A DNA stretch of 64,000 nt from Gliomastix tumulicola. Lineage: Eukaryota; Ascomycota; Sordariomycetes; Hypocreales; Bionectriaceae. This document shows positions 32,703-43,574 of this stretch, piece after piece (the stretch's first letter is position 1; each line of letters opens with the position of its first letter). The position numbers and the translations under genes are program-made. Under the pieces are notes generated by a model. The model ran no database searches, was not told where the DNA came from, and saw only the letters and a list, made by a program, of their open reading frames with translations. The stretch spans positions 1,599,336-1,663,335 of the forward strand of contig BCHX01000006.1 of NCBI GenBank assembly GCA_001599755.1, written 5' to 3'.

Positions 32703-34781
32703 TCAAATCAACTCGAATCTCTCAATCGCAGCCTCGTCATCCGCATCCTCGAGACGCCCCATGAGATCGTCGTCACCAGGCAAGCTGTGGACAATACAGG
32801 GACCGACGTACTGGTACTGAAGGCCGCACTTACATCTGCGAAGCAGCACGAGATCTGCATAGCCGTCGAGGAAGCAGACGACATCACCCTCAGCGCAGCC
32901 CCGCGGACCCATGCCCAGGTATCCCCCCGTCGTCTCGAAGAGCCTGTTCTTGTGGTTGCTGGACAGAGCCTCCTCGAGTGATTTCCTCACGAGCAGCGCC
33001 GTCCTGACGCCTTGGTGAAGGGTGTTGGCAGGTCTGTCCTCGTGGACGACGATGTCTAGCTCGGGCTGGTTCCCGCCGCCGCCGGGAAGGATCTTGACGG
33101 ATACGCCGAGCTCGGGTGGTGTCTGCAGGCCTTCCTCCGGCCGGGGACGAGACAGTTCGGCGCGGGGCACCGTGACGCCCAGTCCGTTGGTGAAGCATCT
33201 CAGGAGCATCGCCTTGGCCGTCGTGCCGAGATCCAGCACCGTCATCCTCATCACGACGAGGAACAGAGCCCACAGAGGAGGGAGGGAGCCCGGGTAGACC
33301 GGGTATCGGTTGACGTAGTCCTGCAGCCACGCGTGCAGCTGCCCCTCGCCGTCGAGCATGTTCTCACACGGCGGGACACTGCCCAGCATCTTCTTGACCG
33401 TCTGCAGCCGGACGCCCGAGACGGAGAGCATCGCTCCAGAGATGCGTGCCGGCGGGACGGCGTGCTGGAATCTCTCCGTGAGCAGCCGATGGTTGCAGCC
33501 CATTGTCCGGTGGTGCAGCGCCGCCGACGCCTCGGGGAAGTTGGGCGTCCACGAAGGCAAGCCGTATCTGTTCTCGAACACGCCGATGCCTCCGTACTGG
33601 AGGAAGCTGACCGGACGGCGCTCACCCAGACGGTCCGTCATGGCGTGGACGCCCTGGCAGTACTCGAGCAGCACATCCCGCACCGTCTTCCGACTGCTGT
33701 AGTCGACGTCGACGGTGATGGACGTCAGCGCAAGAAGGGCATACACATGGTCCTTGGGGTCAGAAGCACGCAGCGTGCCGCCCAGCAGCAGCAGCTCAGG
33801 CTCGTAGCCCCATGCGTCGACCCTCCGCTTCTCGTCGTCCTTCGCGTGGAGCCGCCCGACGTCCTTGGCGATCTTGATGCGCAGCACAGGCACAAATCCC
33901 AGCCAGCGCGCCTTGTCCATCGGCGCGAGGAACATCCACACCATCCCGGGCACAAACTCGGGCCGCGGGACATTCCGCTCCGTGAGATCCCTCGTCAGCC
34001 CGGACAGGATCATGCAGGGCACTACGAGCTCGTCAAAGGTCAGCCGGTTGCCGCCGCCGCCGCCGCCGCCGCCGCTCCCCGGGTAGAAGTACCACAGCTG
34101 CGACGCGAGCACGTTCTCCTGGAAGATCCACGCGCGGCGCCAGTACGGCAGCCCGAGCAGGCGTCGCAGCGCGTCCCAGCATCGGGCGTACGTCTCCTCG
34201 CGGAGCAGCAGCGGCACGTCGCGCAGCCACGCGAGGCGGCAGACGGCCTCGCGGTCCCAGCTCTGCAGGAGGCCGTGCTTGTACAAGGCCCTGTTCAGGC
34301 TACGCAAAAGGAAGAGCCCGAGGCGCAGCGTGGCGTCTGCATCTTGGTCGGCGGAGGTGCCGAGCCACGCGAGGACGACCTCGGCGCTTGAGTACAGGCG
34401 CGGCATCAGCTTGACCTGGCGGCTGCGCTCGTCTAGGTCGGACTGGTTGATGCAGAGGGCGTCGATCCATATGCGGAATGAGGATGGCTCTCGTGAGGGG
34501 AAGATGGCCTGCCAGCAGGAGAAGACGTTGTGCAGCGCGGCAGAGAGGTTCTTGGTGACGGGGACTCGGAGGCCGTTGACCTCGATGGGCGTCGTGTCGG
34601 AGGCATCTCCCCAGACGTAGGACAGCGCGGCAAACGGAGGGGTGTCGTCTAGAGAGACGCCGTCGCTCAGTCTGCATTTGATTTGCCCTGGGTCATCATC
34701 GCCTGGGAGCAGCTCAAGAAGACGGATCTCGGCCTTGTTGGCGTCCAGTGGACGAGGATATAGGGCATGACACGATGCCAT
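32703..34781 (-). CDS. heterokaryon incompatibility (HET) domain protein
   Basis: A single exon of 692 residues from MASCHALYPRPLD; an in-frame ATG at 34817 would add twelve residues. HET proteins take part in nonself recognition and programmed cell death when genetically different hyphae fuse. The HET domain covers about residues 45-220, with PFAALSYVWGDASDTTPIEV, VTKNLSAALHN, RIWIDALCINQSDLDERSRQ and RLYSSAEVVLAWLG. Later parts show the usual family features FENRYGLPSWTPNF and the C-terminal GDVVCFLDGYADLVLL followed by YVGPCIVHSLPG. A GGGGGGGG run lies near residue 240. There is no NLR or ankyrin partner domain, so it is a stand-alone HET protein. Its particular recognition specificity cannot be read from sequence. 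Confidence 0.93.
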   Translation of the reverse strand: MASCHALYPRPLDANKAEIRLLELLPGDDDPGQIKCRLSDGVSLDDTPPFAALSYVWGDASDTTPIEVNGLRVPVTKNLSAALHNVFSCWQAIFPSREPSSFRIWIDALCINQSDLDERSRQVKLMPRLYSSAEVVLAWLGTSADQDADATLRLGLFLLRSLNRALYKHGLLQSWDREAVCRLAWLRDVPLLLREETYARCWDALRRLLGLPYWRRAWIFQENVLASQLWYFYPGSGGGGGGGGNRLTFDELVVPCMILSGLTRDLTERNVPRPEFVPGMVWMFLAPMDKARWLGFVPVLRIKIAKDVGRLHAKDDEKRRVDAWGYEPELLLLGGTLRASDPKDHVYALLALTSITVDVDYSSRKTVRDVLLEYCQGVHAMTDRLGERRPVSFLQYGGIGVFENRYGLPSWTPNFPEASAALHHRTMGCNHRLLTERFQHAVPPARISGAMLSVSGVRLQTVKKMLGSVPPCENMLDGEGQLHAWLQDYVNRYPVYPGSLPPLWALFLVVMRMTVLDLGTTAKAMLLRCFTNGLGVTVPRAELSRPRPEEGLQTPPELGVSVKILPGGGGNQPELDIVVHEDRPANTLHQGVRTALLVRKSLEEALSSNHKNRLFETTGGYLGMGPRGCAEGDVVCFLDGYADLVLLRRCKCGLQYQYVGPCIVHSLPGDDDLMGRLEDADDEAAIERFELI

Positions 34782-35977
34782 CCTGAGATGCGACAAACAG
34801 CGAGAATACTTAGTCACAGCGATTTACAAGCAGAATCAACAAGCAGAGACTGAGCCTAGCTCAATTCAACATGCCCAGGATGTCGTGCTGTCCACCCCCG
34901 TCAAGGCCGCCCAGTCCGATTCAGCCCTGCAGAACGCCTTGTCCGCACACCCAAGTACGCAGCCGCCGATCCCACCTCCCCGACAACCTCATCCAGCTCC
35001 CGACAAGACGCCTCCGCCTCGAACCTATTCCGCTCATGCAGCCTCGCGACTACGTCCCCGGACGGGCAGCCGCGCACCTCGAACGTGACGATGGACACGC
35101 CCGCCCTCCCCAGGAGGTTCGAGAGTCGACTCGTCGTCGTCGTTGTGTGAAGCTGAGAGATAGGCTGGGCCCAGTTCTATGGTTTGTGACTGGCTGGTCG
35201 TAAGCATCACTTTACCTAGGCCGCGTCGACTAGCAAGCACTCAAATGACTCTGCCGTTCCTTCTCATGATCAGCAAGGACACATGGTCCCGGAGGGGACA
35301 AGATGCTGCTTTGCCAAGGGGTAGTAGCTACTTGCACCTAGGCAATATGCCATGCTCTGCAGTCCCCACGGTAATACCAGTAAACTTCTTGCACAGCTCT
35401 CTGTAGTAGAGGCTATTTCGTAGACCAATAAAGTAGCTATTCACGCTCGGCGTTATTGTAGGTAATGAGCGCCGCCCTGTTGAGGAAGGGGAGCCAGATC
35501 ACTTAAGTCCTCATCCAGCTCACCAAGAGCTTGAGAGGGCGAGGTCGGTAGGAGATTGATGCACATATTTTACATAGCTCGAGTAAAACCTCCTCGGGAT
35601 CGGATAAAGAGACTTGATACTTTGTCTCAATTGCACAGGAATCCTACAAGTTCAAGACTGCGTCGTCTGCCAGCTGAGATGCCTGGAACAGTATTTATAC
35701 CACGGCCGCCGGCTATTGATTTACACGGTTTAGGTTAGGGCGTCGCAGCATCCTTAGACCCATGACCGAAAAATATCCGGAAAGCCTCTCCGGCGCGTCG
35801 GCAATCAATCGCAGCTCCGAGAGCCAGAAATATTTCCTCTCCGTCCGTTCCCCGGGGAAAACCTTGCCCATTGCTCGCTGCAATACGTCTCAATTGGCTG
35901 GAAACTCAGAAGCGATCACATCCGCCCGCAATCCGACACCTTTACCTTCGCCTAGCAAAAGCTAACAAGCTAACACC
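34782..35977. other. intergenic, divergent promoters of HET gene and fumarase
   Basis: No gene is recognised. An AT-rich middle (35390-35700) holds a TATA-like tatttata near 35693, about 285 bases before the fumarase start. Coding-like codon bias on the minus strand at 34900-35100 is discussed among the rejected items. Confidence 0.5.
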
Positions 35978-37804
35978 ATGCTTCGATCGGCCTCGGGAAG
36001 GACAGGCGCCAGGACCTGCCTGGAGCAGGCGCTGGTGCCTCGGGTTGCAACTCGCCGTGGTGCTACTGCTGCAGCAGCTGCTGCCACATGCTCGGCCGGC
36101 GTCCGTAGCTTGTCAACCTCGACCCCGCATGGTCCCTCCTCCTCCTCCTCGACCTCTTGGACCTCCTCCATCTCCTCAGCTTCGAGACGAACCCTGCACT
36201 ACTCCTCCCGGTACACCTTCGCCCGCAGCTTCCACAGCACCGCCGCCGCCGCCATGTCGTCCGCCAGCACCCGAACCGAGAGCGATGCCTTCGGCGAGAT
36301 CCAGGTCCCCGCCGACAAGTACTGGGGCGCGCAGACGGAGCGCTCGCTCGAGAACTTCAAGATCAACCAGCCGCAGGACCGCATGCCGCCCGCCATCGTC
36401 AAGGCCTTCGGCATCCTCAAGGGCGCCGCCGCGACGGTCAACATGCGCTACGGCCTCGACCCCGAGATCGGCAGGGCCATCCAGCAGGCCGCGCAGGAGG
36501 TGGCCGACGGCAAGCTGCTCGACCACTTCCCGCTCGTCGTCTGGCAGACGGGCTCGGGCACGCAGTCCAACATGAACGCCAACGAGGTCATCTCGAACCG
36601 CGCCATCGAGATGCTCGGCGGCGAGAAGGGCTCCAAGAAGCCCGTCCACCCCAACGACCACGTCAACCGTAGCGCCTCGTCCAACGACACCTTCCCGACC
36701 GTCATGCACATCGCCGCCGTCCTCGAGCTCGAGAACGACCTGCTGCCCGCCCTGCGCAGCCTGCGCGACGCCCTCCAGGAAAAGGTCGACGTCTTCGAGG
36801 CCAAGAAGATCATCAAGATCGGCCGCACCCACCTGCAGGACGCCACCCCGCTCACCCTCGCCCAGGAGTTCTCCGGGTACGTCGCCCAGCTTGAGTTCGG
36901 CATCAAGCGCGTCGAGGGCGCCATCCCCGACCTGCGCCTGCTCGCCCAGGGCGGCACCGCCGTCGGCACGGGTATCAACACCTTTGTCGGCTTCGCCGAG
37001 GGCATCGCCGAGGAGGTCACCAAGATGACGGGCACCGAGTTCAGGACGGCCCCCAACAAGTTCGAGGCCCTCGCCGCCCACGACGCCATCGTCCAGGCCC
37101 ACGGCAGCCTCAACACCCTCGCCACCTCCCTCACCAAGATCGCCCAGGACGTCCGCTACCTCGGCTCGGGCCCCCGCTGCGGCCTCGGCGAGCTCAGCCT
37201 GCCCGAGAACGAGCCCGGCAGCAGCATCATGCCCGGCAAGGTCAACCCGACCCAGTGCGAGGCCCTCACCATGGTCTGCGCCCAGGTCATGGGCAACCAC
37301 GTCGCCACCACCATCGGCGGCATGAACGGCCAGTTCGAGCTCAACGTCTACAAGCCCCTCGTCATCCGCAACCTGCTGCACAGCTCCCGCCTGCTTGCCG
37401 ACGGCATGCGCTCGTTTGAGAAGAACCTCGTTGCCGGCCTGCAGGCCAACGAGGAGAAAATCTCCAACATCATGAAGGAATCGTAAGTTATTATTGTTAT
37501 ACCCTTAATACTGATACACACACATACACACATACACACATATACTTCTATATGCTGTTTATGAAGTATTTACTGATTATGGATTAACTAACCCTCTTTA
37601 TGTCCTGACACTAGGCTCATGCTCGTCACCTGCCTCAACCCCAAGATCGGCTACGACATGGCCAGCAAGGTCGCCAAGAACGCCCACAAGAAGGGCCTGA
37701 CGCTCAAAGAGAGCGCCATGGAGCTCAAGGCCCTGACCTCGGAGGAGTTTGACGAGCTCGTCAAGCCCGAGCTCATGATTGGACCTGCGCCCTACAAGGG
37801 TTAG
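35978..37804 (+). CDS. FUM1: fumarate hydratase, class II
   Basis: Two exons, join(35978..37482, 37615..37804), 564 residues; the 132-base intron contains a CA-rich microsatellite. The enzyme interconverts fumarate and malate in the mitochondrial TCA cycle and, as a cytosolic form, serves in fumarate removal and DNA damage response. The catalytic body starts at about residue 100 (FGEIQVPADKYWGAQTERS) and contains the TGSGTQSNMNANEV, GRTHLQDATPLTL and superfamily signature GSSIMPGKVNPTQCE segments. The first 92 residues are rich in Arg, Ser, Ala and Thr with almost no acidic residues, fitting a mitochondrial presequence. An in-frame Met93 (MSSASTRTESD) would start a cytosolic form. Both forms from one gene would match the dual targeting known for fungal fumarases. 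Confidence 0.97.
37512..37545. repeat. CA-rich microsatellite in fumarase intron
   Basis: Imperfect ACAC/ACAT repeats lie in the fumarase intron. Confidence 0.7.
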
Positions 37805-38269
37805 GTAGTTAGTTTCAGTCTTCAGTGGGAGGGAACTAGCTCACTACAAGACAGACAGCCTAGGATAGAGCTCAGGGGTGTCGCTTCATAGACCAAAAAG
37901 CCCGGGAGGCCCCCGTGTACAGTACCTAAAAGCAAGACTTGTATGTAAATTGATCCTAGAAAGCCAGCCGCTTGTTCTGCACCACTTGCCCGCTATACAT
38001 CAACATTGCTCTTGTGTCACATTCACCAGGAGAGAACAGATTCCACAATGATCCCATGAGTATTCAATTACATTGATCACTCATCCTTGCGTGTATTCAT
38101 CGCCTGCTCATGTCACCGAGAGATGGGAGAGAAACACGACACAGTTGGAAAGTAACAGAATAAAAGGCGACAAGAAGAAGAAAAAGAGGAGCAGCCGCGT
38201 GTGGCAGCCGAGCTACCCAAACACCCCTCCCCCCTCGTCGAGCCCGAGATTTCTTTCCCAGTTTCACTA
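37805..38269. other. intergenic between convergent genes
   Basis: This holds the 3' regions of fumarase (+) and the Rab GAP gene (-). No gene is seen. Confidence 0.55.
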
Positions 38270-41200
38270 CTATCCTTCAAACTCCACCACCCCGGGCTCA
38301 TTCGTCGTCGTCGGCGGCGGTCTCTGCGTCGACGACGCCGCCCCCGGCGGCCCTGCATCGACGTCGTCCAGCAGGCTCGGCCCGTGGTCCTTGGACGCGC
38401 CGGCCTCGGCGTCCGCACCGCTCAGCAGGTCCCGGTCAGAGCTCTTGACGGACCGCCGGTCCATGTCGCCGCTGCCCTCCCCATTCCCCTTCCGGATGCC
38501 GATGGCGACGCCTAGATCCTCGTCGTCGTCGTCGTCGTCGTCCTGCTGCTGCTGCTGCTGCTGCTGCTTCTGGCCCGGCAGGGCGTTCTTCTCCAGCTCC
38601 TGCTGCGCCTCCTCCATGCGTCTGCGGACCTCGGTCGCCACGCGCATGCCGTCCGTGACGATGCCGTCCAGCACGCCGCGGAGGCCCCGGCCCTGAGCCG
38701 TCGAGCCGGACGGCGGGGCCATGGGGGGCCGGGCGCCGAGGCCCAGACTGGAGAAGGTCGTGAGACCAGGGGTGCTGCTGCTCCCGAGGGCTGTGGTGGG
38801 AAGACCCTCGATGGCGTGGAAGGAGGTCGGGAAGGAGGATTCGAAGAACTGCTCGAGCAGCTCGTCGGCGAGGACGACCATCCTAAACGTGGGGAGCGTG
38901 ATGTGCAGCGGATGTGCAGGGTCGAGTGCCGCGTTGGCAGACTCTGACTTGGCTTTGGACACGCGCCGGTTGGAGAGGCCGCCTTCTAATGCTGATGGCT
39001 TCTTTGCTTCCGTTGGCGTCCCGGAAGGAGAGTCGAGCGCGAGTAGGTCTTCCTCGTCGTCGTCGTCATCATCGCCAACCGCGAATGCATTGCTCTGGCT
39101 CTCCCCATCTTGGGACTCGTCGCCTCCGTTATTACCCTGGTTGCCAGGGTGATCCGGGTCGGCGTACTCGAAACATCGTCGGATGAAAGCGCTGACACTA
39201 CCGAGGAACCTCTCATTCGTTGACATCCCCGGAGGCAGGGCGTCTTGACCCTCGCGAGTCCCCGCGGCATCGCCGTTGAGGGCCAGCGTTGACGCGCCGG
39301 GGCTCAAGGTGCCTTCCAGTCCCCGCCGGGAGAGGAAGAGAAGGGTTTCCGATATCCGCAGGATGCCCTCCCGGTCAACTTTGCCGTCGTTGTCATCGTC
39401 GTATAGCTCGAAGAAGTACGTAATGGTGCCCATGATGTCACGCTTGCCCTTGATCCGAGCCAACCCCGTCACGACATTCTGCAGTGTCAGGGTCCCGTTG
39501 CCGTCAACATCCCACTTCTTGAACAGCCGCTGCAGGAACTCGTGGTCGGCGGGTTCGGGCCCTGAACCCCAGGGTGATATTGACTCCGTGGGCCTCCGCG
39601 CGCTCTGATGCCGGGGCTTCTCTGCTTCTGAGACGGTCTCGCGTCGAGATGACCCTGGCGAATCCGAGATGGCCCATTTAGACATGGATGCTAGAAACTC
39701 CCTGAACGCGTCGTAGTCCATGAGACTCGTGCTGGGCCCCATTCCCACGCGGCCCTTCTCGACCTGGTTCTGCTGTGAATTTGAGAAGACCTCCGACGCG
39801 CGAGTCCTGCTCGCTCGGGCTCTTCTCTTCTTCTCCTCCTGAATCATGCTGTCTCGCTGCTGGCGGTCGTACAGGATATTGTAGAAGCGATCATACAACG
39901 CCCCGAGCTCCTCCGTGCTGAGCATTTTGCTGTCTGGGCCGAGGTTGCGGATGGCTGTCCTCTTGGCGAAGTTCTCAATGTTATTGAGCACTGCGTCCTT
40001 GTTCTTGAGCCGGAGTTCGGTAATGCTGCTGTGGGTGATGCCGGAGAACTCCTTGAAGGCCACCACCATGAGCTCCTGGAAGCGGGTCACAGCTCGGAGC
40101 TTGGGGTTTTCTGACTTGGGATGGGCCGACTCGTCAAGCCGGGCAAAGTACGACTTGAGAACCGAGATGAAGGTCCCGTCATCCCCTGCGTCGAGCAGCT
40201 CTTCGCCGTTGATGCGCAGGATGGCCAGCCCGACTTGGAACAACACCTTCGGCCCTTCCACGAAGAAGACATCCAGGACTCGGAACGCAAAGACAAGGGG
40301 CATCGAGTTTATGTAGAGTGAGAGGAACCACGGCAGCGAGGCCACGGAAAGCTGCACGTCGCTCTTGACTAGGTGCTCCCATAGGATGGGCATCGTCCTC
40401 TCCACCAAGGATTCGAAGACTTTCTGGTCTAGTAGTGTGCCGTACATCGTTGTTGAGTAGTATCCAGGTACTAATCGATCGCAGAGTGCAGAGAGCAGGT
40501 AGAACGCCTGGGCCTCGGACATGTATATCAACAGAGCGGCGACGACGATGTTCATGGCCTGGCAATAACCTACGTCCGTGTTGACCCAGCTGTACGCAGT
40601 GAGCACGCGGCGCAGGCGGTTGATGCCATCCTCGTCCTGGAACCCTGGGTACTCCGGCAAGCTTCGGTTGAGATCCTTCTCGATTTCGTCTATGGCAAGG
40701 GACTCCTGCCCTTCGAACTTGGCGAGGGTATCGGTGAACAGTGATGGGTTTTCTAGTCGTAGTAGGATGGAGCCTGACGTGAGCTCCCATATCTCGCCTC
40801 GAAGCCGGTTGGGAAGACCAACGCGGATCAGTTTGTGGAATGTAGGTTGTCGAATCAACGTGACGTTGCGGCCGTTGTCTCGCAGGTACTCTGCCCAGAG
40901 TCGCATCTTGGCTCGATCTCGCAGCTTCTTTGGGTCTCCGGGGTATTTGAAGATCATTCCCAGGCCGGCATCCGACGGGCTCGCGTTCTTTCTCTCGTCC
41001 GAGCGGAGGAGATACTCGGAGTAGTTCTCACCCACGACCTTGCGCAGTTTGCCGACACTGCCAACAGCGGCTCTGAGGCCTCGTTTGAGGCCATCGCAGA
41101 AGCGTTCGCAGGCCTGTCGACTTCCGGCAAGGTGTATGATGATGCGCTGCTCTCTGCTATCTCGCTTCCCCTTGCCCTCTTTATCCTTGGGTTCGTCGAA

Positions 41201-41738
41201 TAATAGACCGTTCCATGTTGTGAAGGCTAGAGCGAACTAGAGCAACGCAGGTTAGTCACAATGTCAACCCCCCCCCCCCCCCCNNCNNNNGGATNAATCA
41301 GATGCNAAGTACCTGNAAATTCTGGCTGTTGAGTCTCTCGACCCTGCGAATGGCACACAGGGGAAATGTAAAGCCATTGCCACTGGGGCCGCCGCCGTGC
41401 GTCTGCCCCGTGAAGGCGGTCGAGGTCGAAACACTGGCCGACTGCGAGAAGCTGGACGGCGTGGTGGAGAAGCAGATGAAGCCCTCAGACAGGTGCAGCT
41501 TCCCGGCATAGTGCCATCCTCGGTCGTGGCTCTTGTCGCCCTGGGTCACGTTGGAGGGCGGGATGGTGAGCTCGGCATTGATCTCGTAGAGCGGGTTCTG
41601 GGAGGAGGGAAGGCGGAATTGGCCCTGGAACAGCGAGGCCTTGGAGGGGTTGCGGTCGGAGCTGGACAGGTTGAGGCCCTGCGTCGGGTCGATGAGCTGC
41701 TGGGCCCTTTGCACGATGCTTGTGAAGTTGGAAAACAT
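38270..41738 (-). CDS. GYP2: GRAM-TBC-EF hand Rab GTPase-activating protein (Gyp2/Mdr1 type)
   Basis: Two exons, complement(38270..41236, 41313..41738), 1130 residues; the intron joins LNSQN-x-Q to FALAFTTWNG and contains undetermined bases, one of which (41316) also blurs codon 141. It accelerates GTP hydrolysis on Rab proteins in Golgi and endosome traffic. A GRAM domain lies at about 15-140 (GKLHLSEGFICFS). The TBC domain spans about 275-490, with GLPNRLRGEIWELTSG, the arginine finger in IEKDLNRSLPEY and the glutamine finger in VGYCQAMN, so it should be active. Two canonical EF hands follow near 715-770 (DVDGNGTLTLQN and DDDNDGKVDREG), suggesting calcium input. A polyglutamine-polyaspartate tract sits near 1030. 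The domain order equals yeast Gyp2/Mdr1 with EF hands as in filamentous fungi. Confidence 0.93.
38522..38567. repeat. adjacent GTC and CTG repeats encoding polyQ-polyD
   Basis: On the coding (minus) strand CAG units encode eight glutamines and then GAC units encode seven aspartates near the C-terminus of the Rab GAP. Confidence 0.9.
41268..41316. other. C16 homopolymer followed by undetermined bases
   Basis: Sixteen C (41268-41283) are followed by nine N positions scattered to 41316. This marks poor sequence quality in the Rab GAP intron and last codons of exon 1. Confidence 0.95.
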
Positions 41739-42613
41739 GGCGTCTCGGTCGGTCAGCGGCGCATGACGACGCCCTGGAGGACCTTGGGGGCGCGGGGGGG
41801 TAGCGAAGGGACGGGTTCAGGACGAGTCGGTGAGCTCGAGAGCTGTCGTGGCGGAAACGCGAGGACGACGGTGCTGATTCCCCTGACGGAAAACAAAGGA
41901 AACACGCGTGCTGCAGCCGGACAGCATTCAATACAAGTGCACTGATGGGATCGTTGGGAGTGGAGCGTTCGCGAGGAGGAAGGGATGGAGAGCTGCTGGA
42001 GGAGGCTGAGGTCGGTCAGCATAGGCGTTTCCTAGTTGGTGCCTCAGCGCGCGTTCAGGGAACTCCAGGTACCTTCAGTGGCTGCCCCAGGCACTGTGCT
42101 GGCTGCACAAGCTGCTTGCAGATCGGACCAGCAGAAGCCGAGATTTTGGGGTCCAGCACAGTGTCTGCCTTGTAGCTGTGGATCCCCAAGCTTGTCCAGG
42201 GGTTGTAAGTATGAGCTCTGGGCAGGTGACAGATAATACAGGAGGGAATGGACGTGTTCAACGACATGGCATTCCTATGAATCTCGGCAATAATATCGTA
42301 TTTCTGCATGTTGAGATATAGAAGCCAGGGCGCCAATATGTCATTTCAAGCTGCCATCAACTACGCATGTGGACGAGAGCAATCAACATTCATATCTTCA
42401 ACGCCGTGGTCCATTCTTTTGGGCAATCACCCCACCAGTTGACCCGATAGGCTCAGCCAGTGATGACATCCAACGGCCATATTCGCGAGCGCTAACCTCC
42501 ATATCAGGACGAGATGCATTACATCACTGACAAACTCCTGGGGGCCAATATTGAAAACGGAGAAGAAACAACTCACAAACCAGTCATCTTGAAGATACAA
42601 AAGCAAACGAATC
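41739..42613. other. intergenic, divergent promoters
   Basis: Upstream DNA of the Rab GAP (-) and the dehydrogenase (+). No gene is recognised. Confidence 0.5.
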
Positions 42614-43574
42614 ATGGCACCCAAAGGAATCCTCATCATTGGCGGCACTCGAGGGCTTGGTGCTGAACTCGTCAAGCACTATGGCTCCCAGCGGGATGAG
42701 GTCACCTACGCGACCACTCGCTCGGACAAGCACCCTGACGGCTTCCCGGACAGCGTCAAATGGCTCCACGGAGTTGATTTGACTGATTCAAAGGCAGCTG
42801 ACACGCTTGTCTCCCAGATTGAGAGTGGCACTCCCCTGTCCACGGTTGTAAGTGGTGCTCAGTGTATGGTGCTTGTGTGAGAACCGAGACTCACCAAACA
42901 AATATAGATCATCTCAGCAGGACACTTCACGACGGAGGACCTGAGCCGGGACAAGGGCCCCAGCTGGGACGAGGAGCAGCGAATGTACACGACGAGCTGC
43001 ATCGCACCCGTCTTTGTCGTTCATCGGCTCTCGACGGCTGGGCTGCTAGGCGAGGGAACGAAAGTCGTCCTTGTGTCTTCCGAAGCTGGCAGCATCACAC
43101 TGCGCCATCCAACTGAGGGCGGCGGCAACTATGCGCACCATGCTAGCAAGACGGCTCTCAACATGGTGGGCAAGCTGCTCAGCCTCGACCTCAAGGACCA
43201 AGGCGTTATTGTCAACATGGTCCACCCTGGATTCATGAGGACGGAGATGACCAAAGGTGTCGGTTTCGACAAGTACTGGGACCAGGGCGGAGGTGAGTTT
43301 CGTGTGAATACGTGAGGGTTGATAAGGCTCCCTCTGCTAAACGAGGACTACAGCTGTGACGCCGGACAAGGCTGCCGAGTCTCTGGTCGACTGGATCAAC
43401 AACCTCGACATTTCGAAGACTGGCGAGTTTTGGGCTCCGAGGGGACCAGGTGAGTTCCGTCTGACGTGACGTTGCTCTGTCTGTAGCCATAGCTAATCTT
43501 TGCAAGGGGATATTGGTACTGCGGAGGCCGTGCTCGGATCCGGCCTCCCTACGCCGTTCCAGATACCATGGTGA
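42614..43574 (+). CDS. short-chain dehydrogenase/reductase (C-factor-like)
   Basis: Four exons, join(42614..42847, 42908..43292, 43354..43449, 43507..43574), 260 residues. It begins with a Rossmann dinucleotide motif (ILIIGGTRGLGAELVKHY), then the IISAGHF strand where SDRs carry NNAG, a VVLVSSEAGS strand with the catalytic serine, and HHASKTALNMVGKLLSLDL holding the catalytic lysine. VNMVHPGFMRTEM follows, the usual PG motif. The position four before the lysine is histidine, not tyrosine (NYAHHASK), which is unusual. The substrate is unknown, and the enzyme is presumably cytosolic. The proposed small exons restore the family's C-terminal part (AVTPDKAAESLVDWI ... GEFWAPRGPGDIGTAEAV), which supports the splicing. 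Confidence 0.92.

Noticed and set aside
31558..34781. RIP mutation as the cause of the HET relic
   Set aside because: The region remains GC-rich, and the breaks are indels and a deletion, without an excess of C-to-T changes giving TA dinucleotides.
34871..35240. GC-rich coding-like frames on both strands upstream of the HET gene
   Set aside because: The codon bias hints at a decayed gene, but no family motif could be read in any frame, so I did not call a pseudogene.
36176..37381. 401-codon open frame antisense to fumarase
   Set aside because: Fumarase is certain on the other strand; this frame is a codon-bias shadow.
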